Position numbers and translations under genes: made by a program. Below the pieces are notes generated by a model, which had not been told where the DNA came from, made no database searches, and worked only from the letters and a program-made list of their open reading frames with translations. A stretch of DNA of 64,000 bases from Polytrichum commune. Lineage: Eukaryota > Streptophyta > Polytrichopsida > Polytrichales > Polytrichaceae. The DNA lies in the NCBI GenBank assembly GCA_950295325.1, contig OX485805.1, positions 14,807,501 to 14,871,500 on the forward strand, written 5' to 3'. Shown here piece after piece: positions 22,447-34,162 of the stretch. The first letter of the stretch is position 1; every line of letters starts with the position of its first letter.

Positions 22447-22605
22447 GTGTCCGAGGAGATTTTTGAGCAAAATTGTTGCCAAAATCTTTCGGTTTTTCTT
22501 CATGAATTTGAGGTATATTCCATAGATTCCTCTGAAATGATGGGTAATTTTCATGAGGTCTTGAACTTCAACCGGTTCATCTGTAACTAACTTAGTGGTC
22601 GATTC
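22447..22605 (+). repeat. CCGGTT repeat family fragment
   Basis: Contains GAGGTATATTCCATAGATTCC, TCTTGAACTTCAACCGG and TTCATCTGTAACTAAC in the family order, ending in CGATTCTCCCC. Confidence 0.55.
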
Positions 22606-22619
22606 TCCCCATTCATTCT

Positions 22620-23432
22620 TTGCAGGCAGCACTGGAAATGAGATTATGGGTATAATTCTACTATATCAACAGGCATCAAGACACGCACTCCAAGCTTAAT
22701 CAGGTGTCAGTTGAGGCGGTCTTGGCATCACCACATGTAGAGAGCAAAGAATTGGACCGCCCATCAGTCCATGTTGGGGAATTCCTTGATCTCGAATGGG
22801 TGGTAGCAGCAACACGAGCTTGACTATTTTAATTCGAGGTCGTCGCATATATGGGAGCACGTTGAGAGTAACAAGGACCATGTTTTTGGGTGTGGGTGTT
22901 TCCTTGCAAGGGACGGGGAGAAGTAGAATCCGAGGACCAACGCTAAAATAATGTCAATGGCCAGAAAACTGGTTGAAATTCGAGACCGTAGGCATTAAAA
23001 AGAAAAGCAGAGCATTTTTTCAAAGGACAAAGATTTTCACCGATTTCATGGACACACGTTTTGATATATTTGGTGAAATCGGCGGAATTCAATATGGTGG
23101 ACAATATATATAAGCTGAAGAGGAGTGAGGAAATTCGATTTCGTTTGGCATCATTCTCGGTTCAATAGTGACGTCATTAGGAGGATCTATGTGATCACTT
23201 GAACGAGAAAGAGAATCCTCACTTTGACTTCTCATAAATTTTCCATCTCAACTCCGAATCTGAAACTTGGAAACAACAATCTTTGTGGTTTGCAATTGCT
23301 AATCAGATGAGACAACTCTTGGGCCGAACCGAGCGCAATAAATGTCTATGGATCTGGAAGTGCCCATAATAGGGCCAGGAAACTATATCATGCAAAGCAG
23401 CAGGCGCAAATTCAATTGTTAGTAGGGCTCGC
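22620..23432. other. Gene-free stretch
   Basis: No gene is recognised. A patch at about 22780-22985 has a protein-like but broken plus frame (SHIWEHVE, FGCGCFL). It shares AAACTGGTTGAAATTC with 14560-14580, so it may be part of a larger decayed repeat. Confidence 0.3.
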
Positions 23433-23434
23433 TA

Positions 23435-23660
23435 CACTGTTTTGTCTAATTAGTCGGGTTTACCGTTCGGAGTTACATGCTGCTATAACTTTTCACCTGC
23501 ATCATCATTTTTCATAACCAACACTATGTTATATCATATTCTTCATGTGCATACTAGCTACTTTGTGTTATTGGGGTAAAAGAAAATGAAACTCTCAGTA
23601 AAATGTTATAGAAATGCGGAACTCCAAATGGCAACCCACACAGAGTCAGAGAAAATAGTG
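23435..23660. mobile_element. TA-flanked MITE with TAATTAGTCGGGTTTA end
   Basis: TA stands at 23433-23434 and 23661-23662. The left end CACTGTTTTGTCTAATTAG and the core TTCGGAGTTACATGCTGCTA match the family at 14783-14980; the right end keeps GGAACTCCAAATGGCAACCC and ends in AAAATAGTG. Confidence 0.7.
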
Positions 23661-23824
23661 TAGTCCAGGTACTATCGCATTAAGCACTGGGAACCTTATT
23701 TTCTGTGCACACGTGCCTGACCACAACTACCAATGTTCTGATGGGTTTGGTCGCAAGAAAGGGCACAGTCTAAGAAGTAGTACGCCTATTTGTCTGTTCT
23801 TTACTTGCATCCTGAGGCTGAAAC

Positions 23825-23872
23825 GCGGCCACACATGCATACAGGCTGCAGCCTGTATGCATGTGTGGCCGC
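23825..23872. repeat. Perfect 48-bp palindrome without spacer
   Basis: Two 24-base arms meet at CTGCAG with no spacer; the left arm is GCGGCCACACATGCATACAG followed by GCTG and the right arm is its exact reverse complement. It is much more GC-rich than its surroundings. It lies inside an overlapping pair of open frames that have no recognisable product. Confidence 0.95.
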
Positions 23873-23879
23873 AGGTTGA

Positions 23880-25900
23880 AACCTTGCATAAATTTACATT
23901 TTATCATGTCACGGCAGAATTGAAAGAGAGCTATATGTGAGCACTTCCGATTCCAGACCAATATGGCTGTTGAATCAATCAATGTGTTGTTGAAGAGCTC
24001 GATTTCCCAAAATTACTGATGAGGAAGAGTAGGGATGAAAAGATTGCGATCTGAGTTTGGGTGGTCCTGAGATCTTCAGTCAAAGTGTAAATTCCATGAT
24101 TAATGAAGGGGTTGTGTAACACCACGGCCATTTTTTAGGGTTCCCTGTGTGCTTAGAATGACATACATGTGTCAGTATTGGAAGGTATGTAGAAGAATAG
24201 TTTGTCGCATGCAAATGGTTTGACACTTGGTAAGTATATGAAAGCAGACCCGAAGTTTGGTACAAGATAAAAAAAGAAAAGTCTAGAACACCTTCAATTG
24301 AATTATCTCCTCGAATGGAGTCCTTTCTTCTTCAACTGTCAACATCAATTTCTATGAACGAAAGCAAGCGTTTGCTCACAAGAGAAGGTAGAGTGTTCAT
24401 GACAACATCGCCCATGACAACATTTGTTCACTTATTCCTAAGAAGTGTCATCTGAAAAGTTACCATAGCAACATAAAATACCACATGACACTAAACACCA
24501 TATTTCGCGCAGCTTTCTACATATATAAGACAAATGACCACATACGACACACCCAACCTTAGAAATTAATTTCTGTTGCGGCCACCCAAAAAGCAACCCA
24601 GCTACATATGCCGGCCCGGACCTCCAACAACCCTAAAACCTCATCAAACCAATACTAAAATGTGGAGATCCTTCCCTACCTCGAAGAAGGCTGTAATGAG
24701 ACTCCGGCCACTGGAAAAGACAAACTTGAAAGGCAAGTGATGACTAATTATGGAATTTTAACATCATGATTGTGAACCAGCGCTGCCGATGGCGGGGGAT
24801 GCACAAAAGCTATAAAACTCAGAAAAACTATAAAGAAAAAGAAAAAGAGGTATAGTATCAAGCTCGCCATTGGATCGATCGACCTTTTCCACTGCATAAC
24901 TGCAGTTCCCCATGAGTATATGTTGTGGGTCGACTCGCGCCCAAGGACAATTCAAGGTCACAGGCTTCGACATGAATCATACTAGGTCTGCAGGTGGTCG
25001 ACCAGCTGGTGATATATATAACTTAAGCGCCCCTGCGACTTGTCACCTGTCAAAATTTGTGGTCCGAAAGACAGGGAAGCGGAAACTGGTGTCAGAGATA
25101 TTTTGGGTGATCATTTTCACCTATTCTACTACTTAATTATTCGCCTCAGCTTAGTGTTCGGTGGCACTTGAGCAGAAACTTTTGTATGGAAGGCCCTGTC
25201 AACTTGAAGTTTCCAGCGTTCTTCATTCTTCATCCTTCCTCGTTTTCAACTGCCGATCGCACAGTCGTAACATTGCTCAGTTGTTAATTACAGTCTAATC
25301 GGCCCCGATTTGTTATGACATCTTGATTTTATGATTTTACGACGCGTTTCTCGTCAACCAAGCATTAATTCTAGTGTTAGTTTACTCTGATGTTATGATT
25401 ACAACACCCGTGATACGACTCTTTTTAAGGTCCGTTTGTTATGTAATAGAGGTGATTAATGTGTGCAAGAGGTGGGATCCAGATTGGGGTTTGCCTTGGG
25501 AGCAGGGAGCACATGATGAATTCATCGAGGGTTTAACTTGACTTAGCTCATGTTGATTGTTTTAAACCTTGGTTTCAAAACAAATGTTGTACTTTAATTT
25601 TGAGTCTTTGGGTTTGGGGTGGGGGTTGAAGGGTTTAGGGAGTGTTGGATCCGGACACTAGGATTTTAAAGTTCTTGATTTCTAAGTCTTCTTGATTCGA
25701 AATTTATCCTCACACCTAAATCTCACGTCTCTTTAGATTGGAAATGTCAATCCTCGCCAACTTATGCTCCTAGATTTGCCCATGCCACTCTTCAATTTCT
25801 TGGCTCCGGAGGTGACGACGGTCTTGAGTGGCAAAAGCTTTTTATTTTGGTTATAATTTCAACAATTTCGGTGTTGATGACAACGTCTGCACACAAAACA
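23880..25900. other. Gene-free stretch
   Basis: No gene, repeat end or RNA feature was recognised. The composition is AT-rich with scattered short open frames. It borders the transposase relic and may hold its 5' part and terminal repeat, which I could not identify. Confidence 0.35.
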
Positions 25901-25904
25901 ACCG

Positions 25905-26952
25905 CGTTGGTTTTGGCACCAGAAGATGTTTACAATACGGATGAGACTGGTTCATTTCATCGTGCCCAACCAAACAAGAAACTAAGCGCAAGGAAAAAAA
26001 ACCGTGGGCGCAAAATTTAAAAAGATCGTCTCATTCTTGCTCTTGTTGTGAACACAACATGCGTTGTCAAGTTGAAACATGAGATTATTTACAATTCTCT
26101 ATGCCCAAAATGCTTTGGAATGTGGTTGCCAACAAAATTTTGTGTGGTGGTTTGCAAACCAAATGTGTTGGATGACATCATATGTATTTGAGAGTTGGAT
26201 GATGAAACTCAATGTACATTTCAAATCTCAAAAATCGGAAGGTACTTTTAATTATGAACAATTATGCTACTCATTTCCTTAAGCATGTTGGTGGGGGTGA
26301 ATCATTTGGTTTTTCAACCTTGCAGTTAAGCAATATTACTGTTACATTCTTACCACCTAATGTTACAAGTGTGGTACAACCCTTGGATCAAGGAATAATT
26401 ACTTCATTCAAAGTTTAATAAAAGAAGGAGCTTTTGGATTGGGTTATCTCTTAGTTTGATTCTCTTACTACTCACCATGACTTGAAAAAAATAATGCCTA
26501 ACGCAAAGCATGCTATTATGTGGTGCTCTCAAGTGTTGAGAGAGATGAATCCCCAAATTATACGAAACAACTAGAGAATGTCCAAGATCTCACATGTAAA
26601 CCCGAGTCCTGATTTTGCCATGGATGATGAACGTTAAAAATTGAGAATGAAAGAAGCAACAAATAAATTGGCAAGTCTCATTTTTTCTTTGAATCTTGGA
26701 AGTGAAGAAATGCTTATTGAAGAATATGTGCAATTGGCAAGAGAGGAAATTGTTGATGCAAAGTACAACGTGGCTAAGTTGGTGGATTTGACATGGGGAA
26801 GAGAAATCCATTTGGGTTTATATTCGAATGAAGAGTCAATGGAGGGGATTGATGTGGATGACAAACCCACACCAATAGTCAAGCTTCCTCAAGCCCGTGA
26901 GTATGCCCAATTACTATCAAATTTTGTAATGAAGAACCCTTCAAAATTGTAG
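25905..26952 (+). pseudogene. Decayed pogo/Tigger-type DDE transposase
   Basis: Consecutive pieces in shifting plus frames match the DDE endonuclease domain of Tigger/pogo (CENP-B-like) Tc1-mariner transposases: DVYNTDETGSFHRAQPNKK (about 25926), WWFANQMCWMT and ESWMMKLNVHFKSQK (26079-26282 frame), LIMNNYATH and LPPNVTSVVQPLDQGI (26212-26418 frame), then HHDLKKIMPN, and a C-terminal open piece at 26641-26952. At least two frameshifts and several stops break it (one TAA after GRKI, tandem TAA after ITSFKV). The first and third acidic residues are present (TDET, PLDQ); the second, normally Asp in the DNYATH-like motif, reads Asn. It is non-functional. Flanking inverted repeats and the N-terminal DNA-binding domain were not found. 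Confidence 0.85.
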
Positions 26953-26959
26953 ATGTGAT

Positions 26960-27310
26960 GAACATGTAATTTTTATCGAACAAGATATCAATTTCTAGCA
27001 TCAACAACTATCATTAGAAGACAGTAGATTCTTACTTTCACAATGGGTGATATGGTGAAGACATAATTTGGCACTATATGTTTTTCTTATCTCCATATTG
27101 TATGATGTTGTGACTTCTTGAACAAAAATGTTCTTTCATACTTATGAATCTTCATAGTGCAAACAAAATGACATTTTACCTAGACATAGGCCATTTTTCT
27201 TAAAAACCTCGATAGTACGACATTTGAGGCCACAATATCATATTATGTAGAATATGACCATTTCTTGCATGACCAAATGTGCCATATTAAAGGGGGACAA
27301 TGGTATGTCA
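26960..27310. other. Gene-free stretch
   Basis: Sequence downstream of the transposase relic. It may contain the 3' end of that element, but no terminal repeat was seen. Confidence 0.3.
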
Positions 27311-27315
27311 TTGCA

Positions 27316-27660
27316 CCATGGGACCAAGAAATATTTAGGACATAATGCCCTTTTTATTCTAGGCTCCCCTTACAAAACAAACAATGTTCACCTTGAATAT
27401 TGTCCATTTTGTACCTTTGAACCAACAACTTGCCATCACATGGGCATGTTTTACCAAAGATATAGTTCACCGAATAAGGTCATGACATTACTCAATTGTA
27501 GGCCACTACACCATTGAAGCAAGAATTTTTAGGCATAGTGTGCCTTTTATTCTAGGTCTCCCTTACAAAACGAACAATGTTCAACCTAAGTATTGTCCAT
27601 TTTGTATCTTTGAACTAATAGCTTGCCATAATTTGGGCATGTCTTACTAGAGATATAGTC
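27316..27660. repeat. About 200-bp diverged tandem duplication
   Basis: Units of about 155 bases at 27316-27471 and 27510-27660 share CCTTTTATTCTAGG, CCCTTACAAAAC, AACAATGTTCA, TATTGTCCATTTTGTA, CTTTGAAC and GGGCATGT in the same order, at roughly 200-base spacing. They differ by many substitutions, so the duplication is old. Confidence 0.8.
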
Positions 27661-28491
27661 TAGATATGATAATTTTCTTGATGAACAACATTAGCAACCC
27701 CAGATGTCCGGTTCGAGGACCCCACATGGAGCTCGACACTTGCTAGGCAAATCTACTCCAATGCTAGCTCATGGTGTGGCTAGAATAAACAGGCCTCATC
27801 AAGCTCTCAGTATGTGATCCCTTTTAGAAAAGGACCAACACAAGTAAGCCTGAGTAATGTTACATTACATGGCACCTCTCCTAATTCGATGTTTGAGCAA
27901 TACATGGCATGGCTTGTAGTTAAGAGCGGATGCCAAATAAGCGCGCCAAATGATAGATTCAAACACTTTGCATAATTAGGAGAGTCTAGGTGACCACTTA
28001 AAGAGAAAATCAAAACATATACATATTTTTCTAGTGTTTGACACATAAAACTTCTACAACTCACCTCGAATTCTGAAACTTGAAATCATGATGAAATGTG
28101 TGATTCACAGTTGCTAAGTAGAGGAGACAATCCATGTTTTGATCGAACATTTAACGTTATTTGTGAAGTTGGGATTGCACACAATAAGACCACATATATA
28201 CCTTATATGGGTAGCCAACTTATTCAACATCTGAGCACAAAAGACACATCTCACTTTGTTCAACATGTCTCTTGTTCTTGAGCTCAATCAATCGATCCTG
28301 CCCTTGCCACTTGAGTTGAATGTTTTCCCTCAGTTTGTTCATGCACCTCTTTAAAAAACAATAAAAAATCACATTAATTATCAAGCCTATGCTTGAACTT
28401 CTGACTTTGTCAAACCAATTCTAACTCCCATTCTTATTGTCAGACACTTTTTTGCAGTCTAACTACTAAGGTAGATGAGTCTTAATTAAGT
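27661..28491. other. Gene-free stretch
   Basis: No gene was recognised. A repeat unit similar to 23160-23290 (GAGAAAATCAAAAC..., CTCACCTCGAATTCTGAAAC) appears at about 27990-28085. From about 28470 the GTGGCTCGTTTTCC block begins the CCGGTT repeat. Confidence 0.3.
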
Positions 28492-29068
28492 GGCTCGTTT
28501 TCCTTAGTCAGACCCTAGATTTCATCGGTATGTGGTTCACTGAGGATCAAAACAGTGATGGGGGAGGATTTTGGGCATAATCGGTTGAAATCCTAGTGTT
28601 TCCAAGTGCAACCGGTTACATGTTGACATCCTTCAGTTTTCCTTTATTAAATTGGGGTAAGTTTATGAATTCCTCTAAAGTGATTAGTAATTTTCCTCAA
28701 GTCTTGAACTAGAACCGGTTATTTCTCAAACTCAACCGGTTCATCTGTAACTAACTGCCGGTTCTCCCCGATCATAGGCTTGTTTTTCTTAATCGGACCC
28801 CTAGATTTCATCGATATGTGGTTCACTGAGGATGAAAGCATTGACTAAGGAGATTTTTGCTGGGCATAATCGGTTGAGATCCTAGTGTTTGCAAGTCCAA
28901 CCGATTACATGTTGATATTCTTCGTTTTCCTTTATTAAACTAGGGTATATTCTATAAATTCCTCTAAAGTGATCGGTAATTTACATGTAGTCTTGAACTT
29001 CAACCGGTTAGTTATTTCTCAAACTCAACCAGTTCATCTGTAACTAACTACCGGTTCTCCCCGATCAT
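28492..29068 (+). repeat. Tandem pair of the 285-bp CCGGTT repeat unit
   Basis: Unit 1 (28492-28776) and unit 2 (28777-29068) each run from GGCTCGTTTTCC or GGCTTGTTTTTC through CTAGATTTCATCG, GGGCATAATCGGTTGA, ATTCCTCTAAAGTGAT and CTTGAACT to ACTAACTGCCGG or ACTAACTACCGG, then TTCTCCCCGATCAT. This is the most complete form of a family with at least nine other fragments in the window, in both orientations. Its class (solo LTR, MITE or satellite-like) is undecided. Confidence 0.85.
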
Positions 29069-29074
29069 AAGATC

Positions 29075-29977
29075 AAAGAGCAAACATCATGAAGACACAT
29101 GCTCACAAGAGATTGGACTACGTCTTCACATATTGTTAAATCATTCTATGCTTAATAGTGAACACAATCAATAGGACCTATGTATCCAGTTAAGAAATCA
29201 ACGAACGTGTACCTTTGATAATCATAACTAAATGAAGGGAGGCCCGGTTTTTGCAGGTGTTTCATTATAGATTTGCTAATGTAAACGAGTTTTGTTGTGT
29301 AAATATGATCAGTGGAAGTAGGAGAACATGAAAAATGAACCAAATAACATCCACATACCCTTAACAAGGAGGAACTTTGACCTTGAGCTCTTTACCACAC
29401 TAGAGTTATGTGTAAGTCCCTCGAAGAGCAACAGAACCATGGGTTTCATCCTTCTTTGAGATAATCCTCTTTTGAGAGCTCAGTAGCTCATCATGTGGTG
29501 GAGGCTCTTTGAAAGTTGAATGAAACTCCTTGGACTTTCTCTTGCCATCCAAAAACCTAAGAAATATTATTAGGATTTAAAATAGGGTTTGTGCATGGAA
29601 CCTATCACTTTAAACCTTGGATTGGCCTATGCCAAGCTAGCTTGGCTCACCCATTCTAGTATGACAAACTAGAAAGTCGGTTTTCAATAGTGTAACACCA
29701 CTCTTTAAGCATATTAATTAATTGACGCCATTTAAGGAAAAGTTGGGTGACTTTATGGATATGCTCTCAAACTCACATTTTAGCCAACTCAAGGGGAATT
29801 TGTTGCCAAGACTTTATGCATAACTCTACTATTCTATATTCTTCAAAGAAAACTTTGGACAACAAGATGAAAAAATGGGACTTCCATCAAAAGCCTCTAA
29901 ATTCATATTGCGACATTGATTACACGTTTGATTCAATCACATCAAACTACAATGGCATTGAACCAATGCCTACCACA
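29075..29977. other. Gene-free stretch
   Basis: A minus open frame at 29152-29367 shares a motif pattern (FLTGYIGP) I could not place. No gene is supported. The end from about 29955 appears to be the left border of the repeat interrupted by the Stowaway element. Confidence 0.3.
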
Positions 29978-29979
29978 TA

Positions 29980-30264
29980 CTCCCTCCATCCCAAAATGAT
30001 TGTCTTGCTTTCCAGATTTTTTTGTCCCAAAAGGATTGTCAAGTTTATTTACCCGGCTAAAAATTTGACGCTCAAAGTCAAATATTTTTGTGCCAAACGT
30101 TCATCATCAAGAAGTCTTTCGACATTGCAACTTTGGGGGGGCGTTTTGGAGTAGTTGTTGTATTCTATTTTAAGAGTCATACTTAGAATTACTCAGTCAA
30201 TAATCAGTGGGCCTTAATCTCGCCAAAGTTAGGAACATAGACAATCATTTTGGGACGGAGGGAG
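29980..30264. mobile_element. Stowaway MITE (Tc1/mariner)
   Basis: The element begins CTCCCTCCATCCCAAAATGA and ends with the near-exact reverse complement, TTTTGGGACGGAGGGAG. TA flanks it at 29978-29979 and 30265-30266. CTCCCTCC ends with TA duplication are diagnostic of plant Stowaway elements. It carries no coding sequence. Confidence 0.95.
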
Positions 30265-30267
30265 TAA

Positions 30268-30690
30268 CATTATTCAACGGCATGGTTGTGTTCCATTCTA
30301 TATTTAGCATCCAACATGGGCCTCCACTATCTTAACTTCATGGGAAGAAACTTAGAAAATAAGAAGAAACTGATGTCGGTATGAGTAATGAATAGTGTTG
30401 GTTTGAATAGTGAGAATATTGTGAATAGTGTCGGTATTTTCAATTAATAGTTGTGCTACTAATAATTCTTTCAAGGAATAATATTGGGCTAAACATTGTT
30501 TCCTACGAATATTCCTGGGATGAATAATAATTCTTGCGCACAACGCCGGGAGTAAAACTCCACCCAAATTTCCAAGTTTAGCCTGAATGTGAGAATAATA
30601 AACGAATATTCTCAACTTGTTCGAAGGACCCACAAAATGTAACTACTATATTCCAGGGTCATGGAACCGACCCACACGGCTGAACAATGT
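30268..30690 (+). repeat. Dispersed repeat, inverted copy of 15630-16035
   Basis: Begins TAACATTATTCAACGGCATG and contains GTGTTCCATTCTATATTTAG, GGCCTCCACTATCTTAAC and several GAATAGTG repeats, the reverse complement of 15630-16035. Near 30670 the other border carries GGCTGAACAATGTTATG, inverted to the start. The Stowaway element sits exactly at its left edge. Confidence 0.55.
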
Positions 30691-30699
30691 TATGCATAC

Positions 30700-32128
30700 C
30701 AATCACAAGGTTGCAATGTTAATCTTTCCGAGCTTCTATATAGTATAAGCACCAGGGCCCAAAAGGTTGAATTTGAGTTAATTAATGTTGAAGAAACGAG
30801 TAGTTACATTCTCGAATAGGGCTATTCGTTCAATATGTTTTTCTAGGGTTCCACCTAATTTTGCTATAGTAATTAGAGTATATACTGTAGCTCGTTTATA
30901 TTGCCACAAAACCAGGCTATTTCTTCACAGGTCTTGGCTTCAGGTCCAGATTGATCTAGAGTTGTGAAAGGACTTCAATATCATATTGTCAGTAAATGGT
31001 GTCATGCATCTTGGCTACTATTGCAATTCGCACTAAGCTTAGTGGAGGCCACACACGCCCAAAACCGGAGGTTTTCACCCCAAAAAAAGCCATTTTGGAC
31101 TAGAGAGGCGAACCAAAATGTTTTGAAACTTGCGGCCACACTACATGTGTAAATGAGCTGCCATTTTTCGTTAGTTTAGTGACACCCCACCTCAAAGTTG
31201 ACTACTTTACAAAAAAATCAGAATATTAATTTTGAAAATCTAAGACCTGATGATGCGATCTTATTGGCTCCTAAAAAAGTGGGTTGTGTCCTCCCCCCAC
31301 CAATTTTCAAGAGCTAACAGTCCTGGGTGGGGAGACAAACCCATGTTCCCATCTGTCAGTTCAATGAAGAATCAACTTTGTTATGAATGCCCGTGAGGAC
31401 GGGGGCATCAATCCTCTTAACTCGCAATTTGCCACCCTATGTGGTCTCCCCTTCAAAGACAATTTGGATCAGATCCCGAGGCTCACCAAATAGGTGCAAC
31501 TTGTAGAGGAATGTTTTGATGTTGAGTTGGCACTAACAATATTAAAATCTAAAAGGCATGTATGAACATTTGCTCAACGTTAAAGCTTGGTCTATCACTT
31601 GCATTTTGCAATATATGGCTTCAAGTCCTTGTGTAATGGCCCAATATATGGAGCCCATAATGCAAATCAATAACCACATCCAGTTTTGTATGTCTCTAAA
31701 CATAACAAACTACAATTGAAAAAATGTAAAATAAAATAAAACACTGCTCAAGCGAGATTCCTCAACTACATGCAACAATCCTTGTCTAATTTAATTTCCA
31801 TGGGGGAGGGAGTAAGTCGACATTTAGGATCTACATTGACCCCAGTAACATCATGCCTACTTCCAAGGTCTCTTTACCTTATATAAAAACTTGATCCATA
31901 TTGGAATGTTGCCGATTCATTTCAAATGATCTCAAGTAAACTAATTTGGGTTCTTTAAAGCTAATTTCAGTGTCAAATCAACCCAGAAAGTAGTCTTGGG
32001 GTTGCATGCTATGTCAGGGTCTTCATGTTGGATGAATGAGAGGTGCACTCCTCATGATAATTCCATCCCTCCATAATGCATTATCAGCAGCTTGGTTAAG
32101 TAGACACGAAAATATGTACGTCCCTCCC
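30700..32128. other. Gene-free stretch
   Basis: Near 31035-31140 a GGCCACACACG...CCACAC block resembles the end of the intron element at 1356-1699. At 31920-32075 lies half of a GGAATTATCG-family element (CATGTTGGATGAATGAGAGG). No gene is recognised. Confidence 0.35.
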
Positions 32129-32136
32129 ACTAGCTA

Positions 32137-32355
32137 CATTAATCATCCCAATTAGTGTGTGTTACCATTTGGAATTATGCAATGCAATAATGTCTTACTC
32201 AGGAGTTCAATTTCTACTAATGAAAGTTCAATAGGTCAATCGGACACTATAGAACGTAAGGGACTTTTTCTTGGTAAAAATATTACATTCTCATTAAATA
32301 GTTATGGCACTGCGTAACTCCAAATAGTAACTCACACTAATTGGGATGATCAATG
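32137..32355. mobile_element. TA-flanked MITE with CATCCCAATTAGTGTG ends
   Basis: TA stands at 32135-32136 and 32356-32357. The arms are inverted for about 50 bases: CATTAATCATCCCAATTAG at the left, CATTGATCATCCCAATTAG inward from the right, followed by TTTGGAATTATGCAATGC-like cores. The flanks ACTAGC/GCTAGT are also inverted, so the true ends may lie 6 bases further out. Confidence 0.7.
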
Positions 32356-32600
32356 TAGCTAGTACATTTTGCTTTGCGCCTTCAATAAGTCGACTTTTGA
32401 TCATCAACGAAGCCACCTTTTTGTCTTCTACAACATTTCACGCTCAACACCCAAAAAAATTATGAAAAAAAAATTTGTTCATATATATGATAGCTCGTGC
32501 TTGCATGAGGCTCCATGAGTCATATGTGAGGAACTCATAGAATAGCATCAAGACCAACCCAAGGAATGTGGCTCTAGTCTTGTTGCGAGCACTTCCAGCC

Positions 32601-33260
32601 AGAGTTCGGGAAGTTTTTGAAGCCTTAGTGGCTAATTGCCGGTAGTTGCTACGAAGGGTCGGTTTTTATCCAATTTACATCGGCAACAGCTGGTCTTTTG
32701 TAAAATCAATCAGCCAATTGCCTATATTTTCATATTTTCATTGGCCAATATCCGATTAAATGGGATTCATATCGGCACTAATTGTTTTAAAAATGTATGA
32801 AAAGTTATTAGAAATCATTTCTTAGTACAAAATCTTGAATAAGTGAAAAGAAAAGGCATGTTCAAAACTTTAAATTTGAAGAGTTGATATCCTTGGCAGG
32901 AATTGAACCTAGCAATGCCTTCACCGCTTGAAGGCCAAGGGTCCCCCAATTCTTCATAGAAGCAATTGGATTCGGTCATGGAAAGGTTGCATAATTCAAA
33001 AAGTGTGAGGTTTAGGGTACTTCCTCAAGTGCATCATCAGATGCCCCAGACAAATAGCGCTCTGGATGCTTCCGATTGAAATCCAGTAACTCACAAGTAG
33101 AATCGGCTACATTTTCGGGACATTTTCTGGTCCATCGGCTAATTGCCGGAGGATTGAAATTACAGTCGGATTGCCATCCAATGGTTGGAAATTTGGACCG
33201 ACCATGAGGAGAAATCCATCGGCTGATAATGAACTAGCCGTCGGTTTTCCCCGAACATAG
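32601..33260 (+). mobile_element. hAT-like non-autonomous element, copy 2 (8-bp TSD)
   Basis: CTTCCAGC flanks it at 32593-32600 and 33261-33268. The ends CAGAGTTCGGGAAG and, inward from the right, CTATGTTCGGGGAA match copy 1 at 11804-12434 in the same orientation. The copies are close to identical apart from point changes and about 26 extra bases here around 32967-32993. The internal tRNA-like block is conserved at about 32900-32940. Confidence 0.92.
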
Positions 33261-33269
33261 CTTCCAGCT

Positions 33270-34160
33270 CCACATGCAATTTTGGTTGTTGGATCAAAGT
33301 GGGGATTAATCCATCCAGCTAGCAATTACAATCCACAAAGTTTGTCGTATCATGTGCCAATATTGAAGTTCAGATGTAAAAGTTATAAAAGGTCAAAGTC
33401 ATGAAGATTTGCTTCTTCCCTTATAAGCATATGAATCCTAGGGCAACTCGTCTGGCATTGGTGGGAAAACTAGCACGTCTCATAATTAAAAATTCTTAAA
33501 ATCTATCACTGAAATAGATTGCAAGAATACTCATCAACGCACGATGAAGTGCAAAGGACTCATATACTCGTAATGTTTTTAAGTGATGACATAAGCTCTT
33601 TCAATTGCGTTAGTTATTAAACCTAGGATGTTATCTATATCTCTTTGTGCAGATGGTCTAATTTCATTATAACACATGCCTTCCTTTTTCTTTGGGGTGT
33701 CCGTTCTTGACTAGAAGCCTTGCGATGTACCACTTGAAACAGACTCAAGGTTCATCCAACCTAATGTTATATTTTGCTGTATTTTCTATGAAAATTCTTG
33801 CAGAATTGCACTTTTGTGTGCAAATATTCCCTCAAAACTTATGTTTGAACTCTTATTGCTGCTCACGTTTTCTTTCACCTTCTGGTTCTCACCAATTTTT
33901 TAAAATTCTAGCTCCTAAAAAGACCTCAAATCTTCGAGATCATGGCCAAAGCCATTTTCTTTGGAATTTTCTAAGCTCATTTGAATATCGTATTTATAAT
34001 CAAATTAAAGATTCTGTTGCTCATTGCATATTCATACAACCCCCTAATAATTTCGGCTCTTGAATCTAGAATTACTAGCATATTTTGAACATGTAGTCTA
34101 ATCTTTTTTTAATATTTATGTTTTTTGGGTGTCCTTTGTTAGATCTACATCTAACTATAT
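33270..34160. other. Gene-free stretch with one long open plus frame
   Basis: A plus frame of 123 codons opens at 33692 (MGCPFLTRS...). It is rich in Phe, Leu and Ser, lacks recognisable motifs and is probably chance in AT-rich DNA. Nothing else was recognised. Confidence 0.3.
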
Positions 34161-34162
34161 AT

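Noticed and set aside
29747-30154. 135-codon plus open frame
   Set aside because: It runs into the Stowaway element at 29980 and has no protein similarity that I recognise.
33692-34063. 123-codon plus open frame
   Set aside because: Low-information Phe/Leu/Ser composition, no motif, no splice context.
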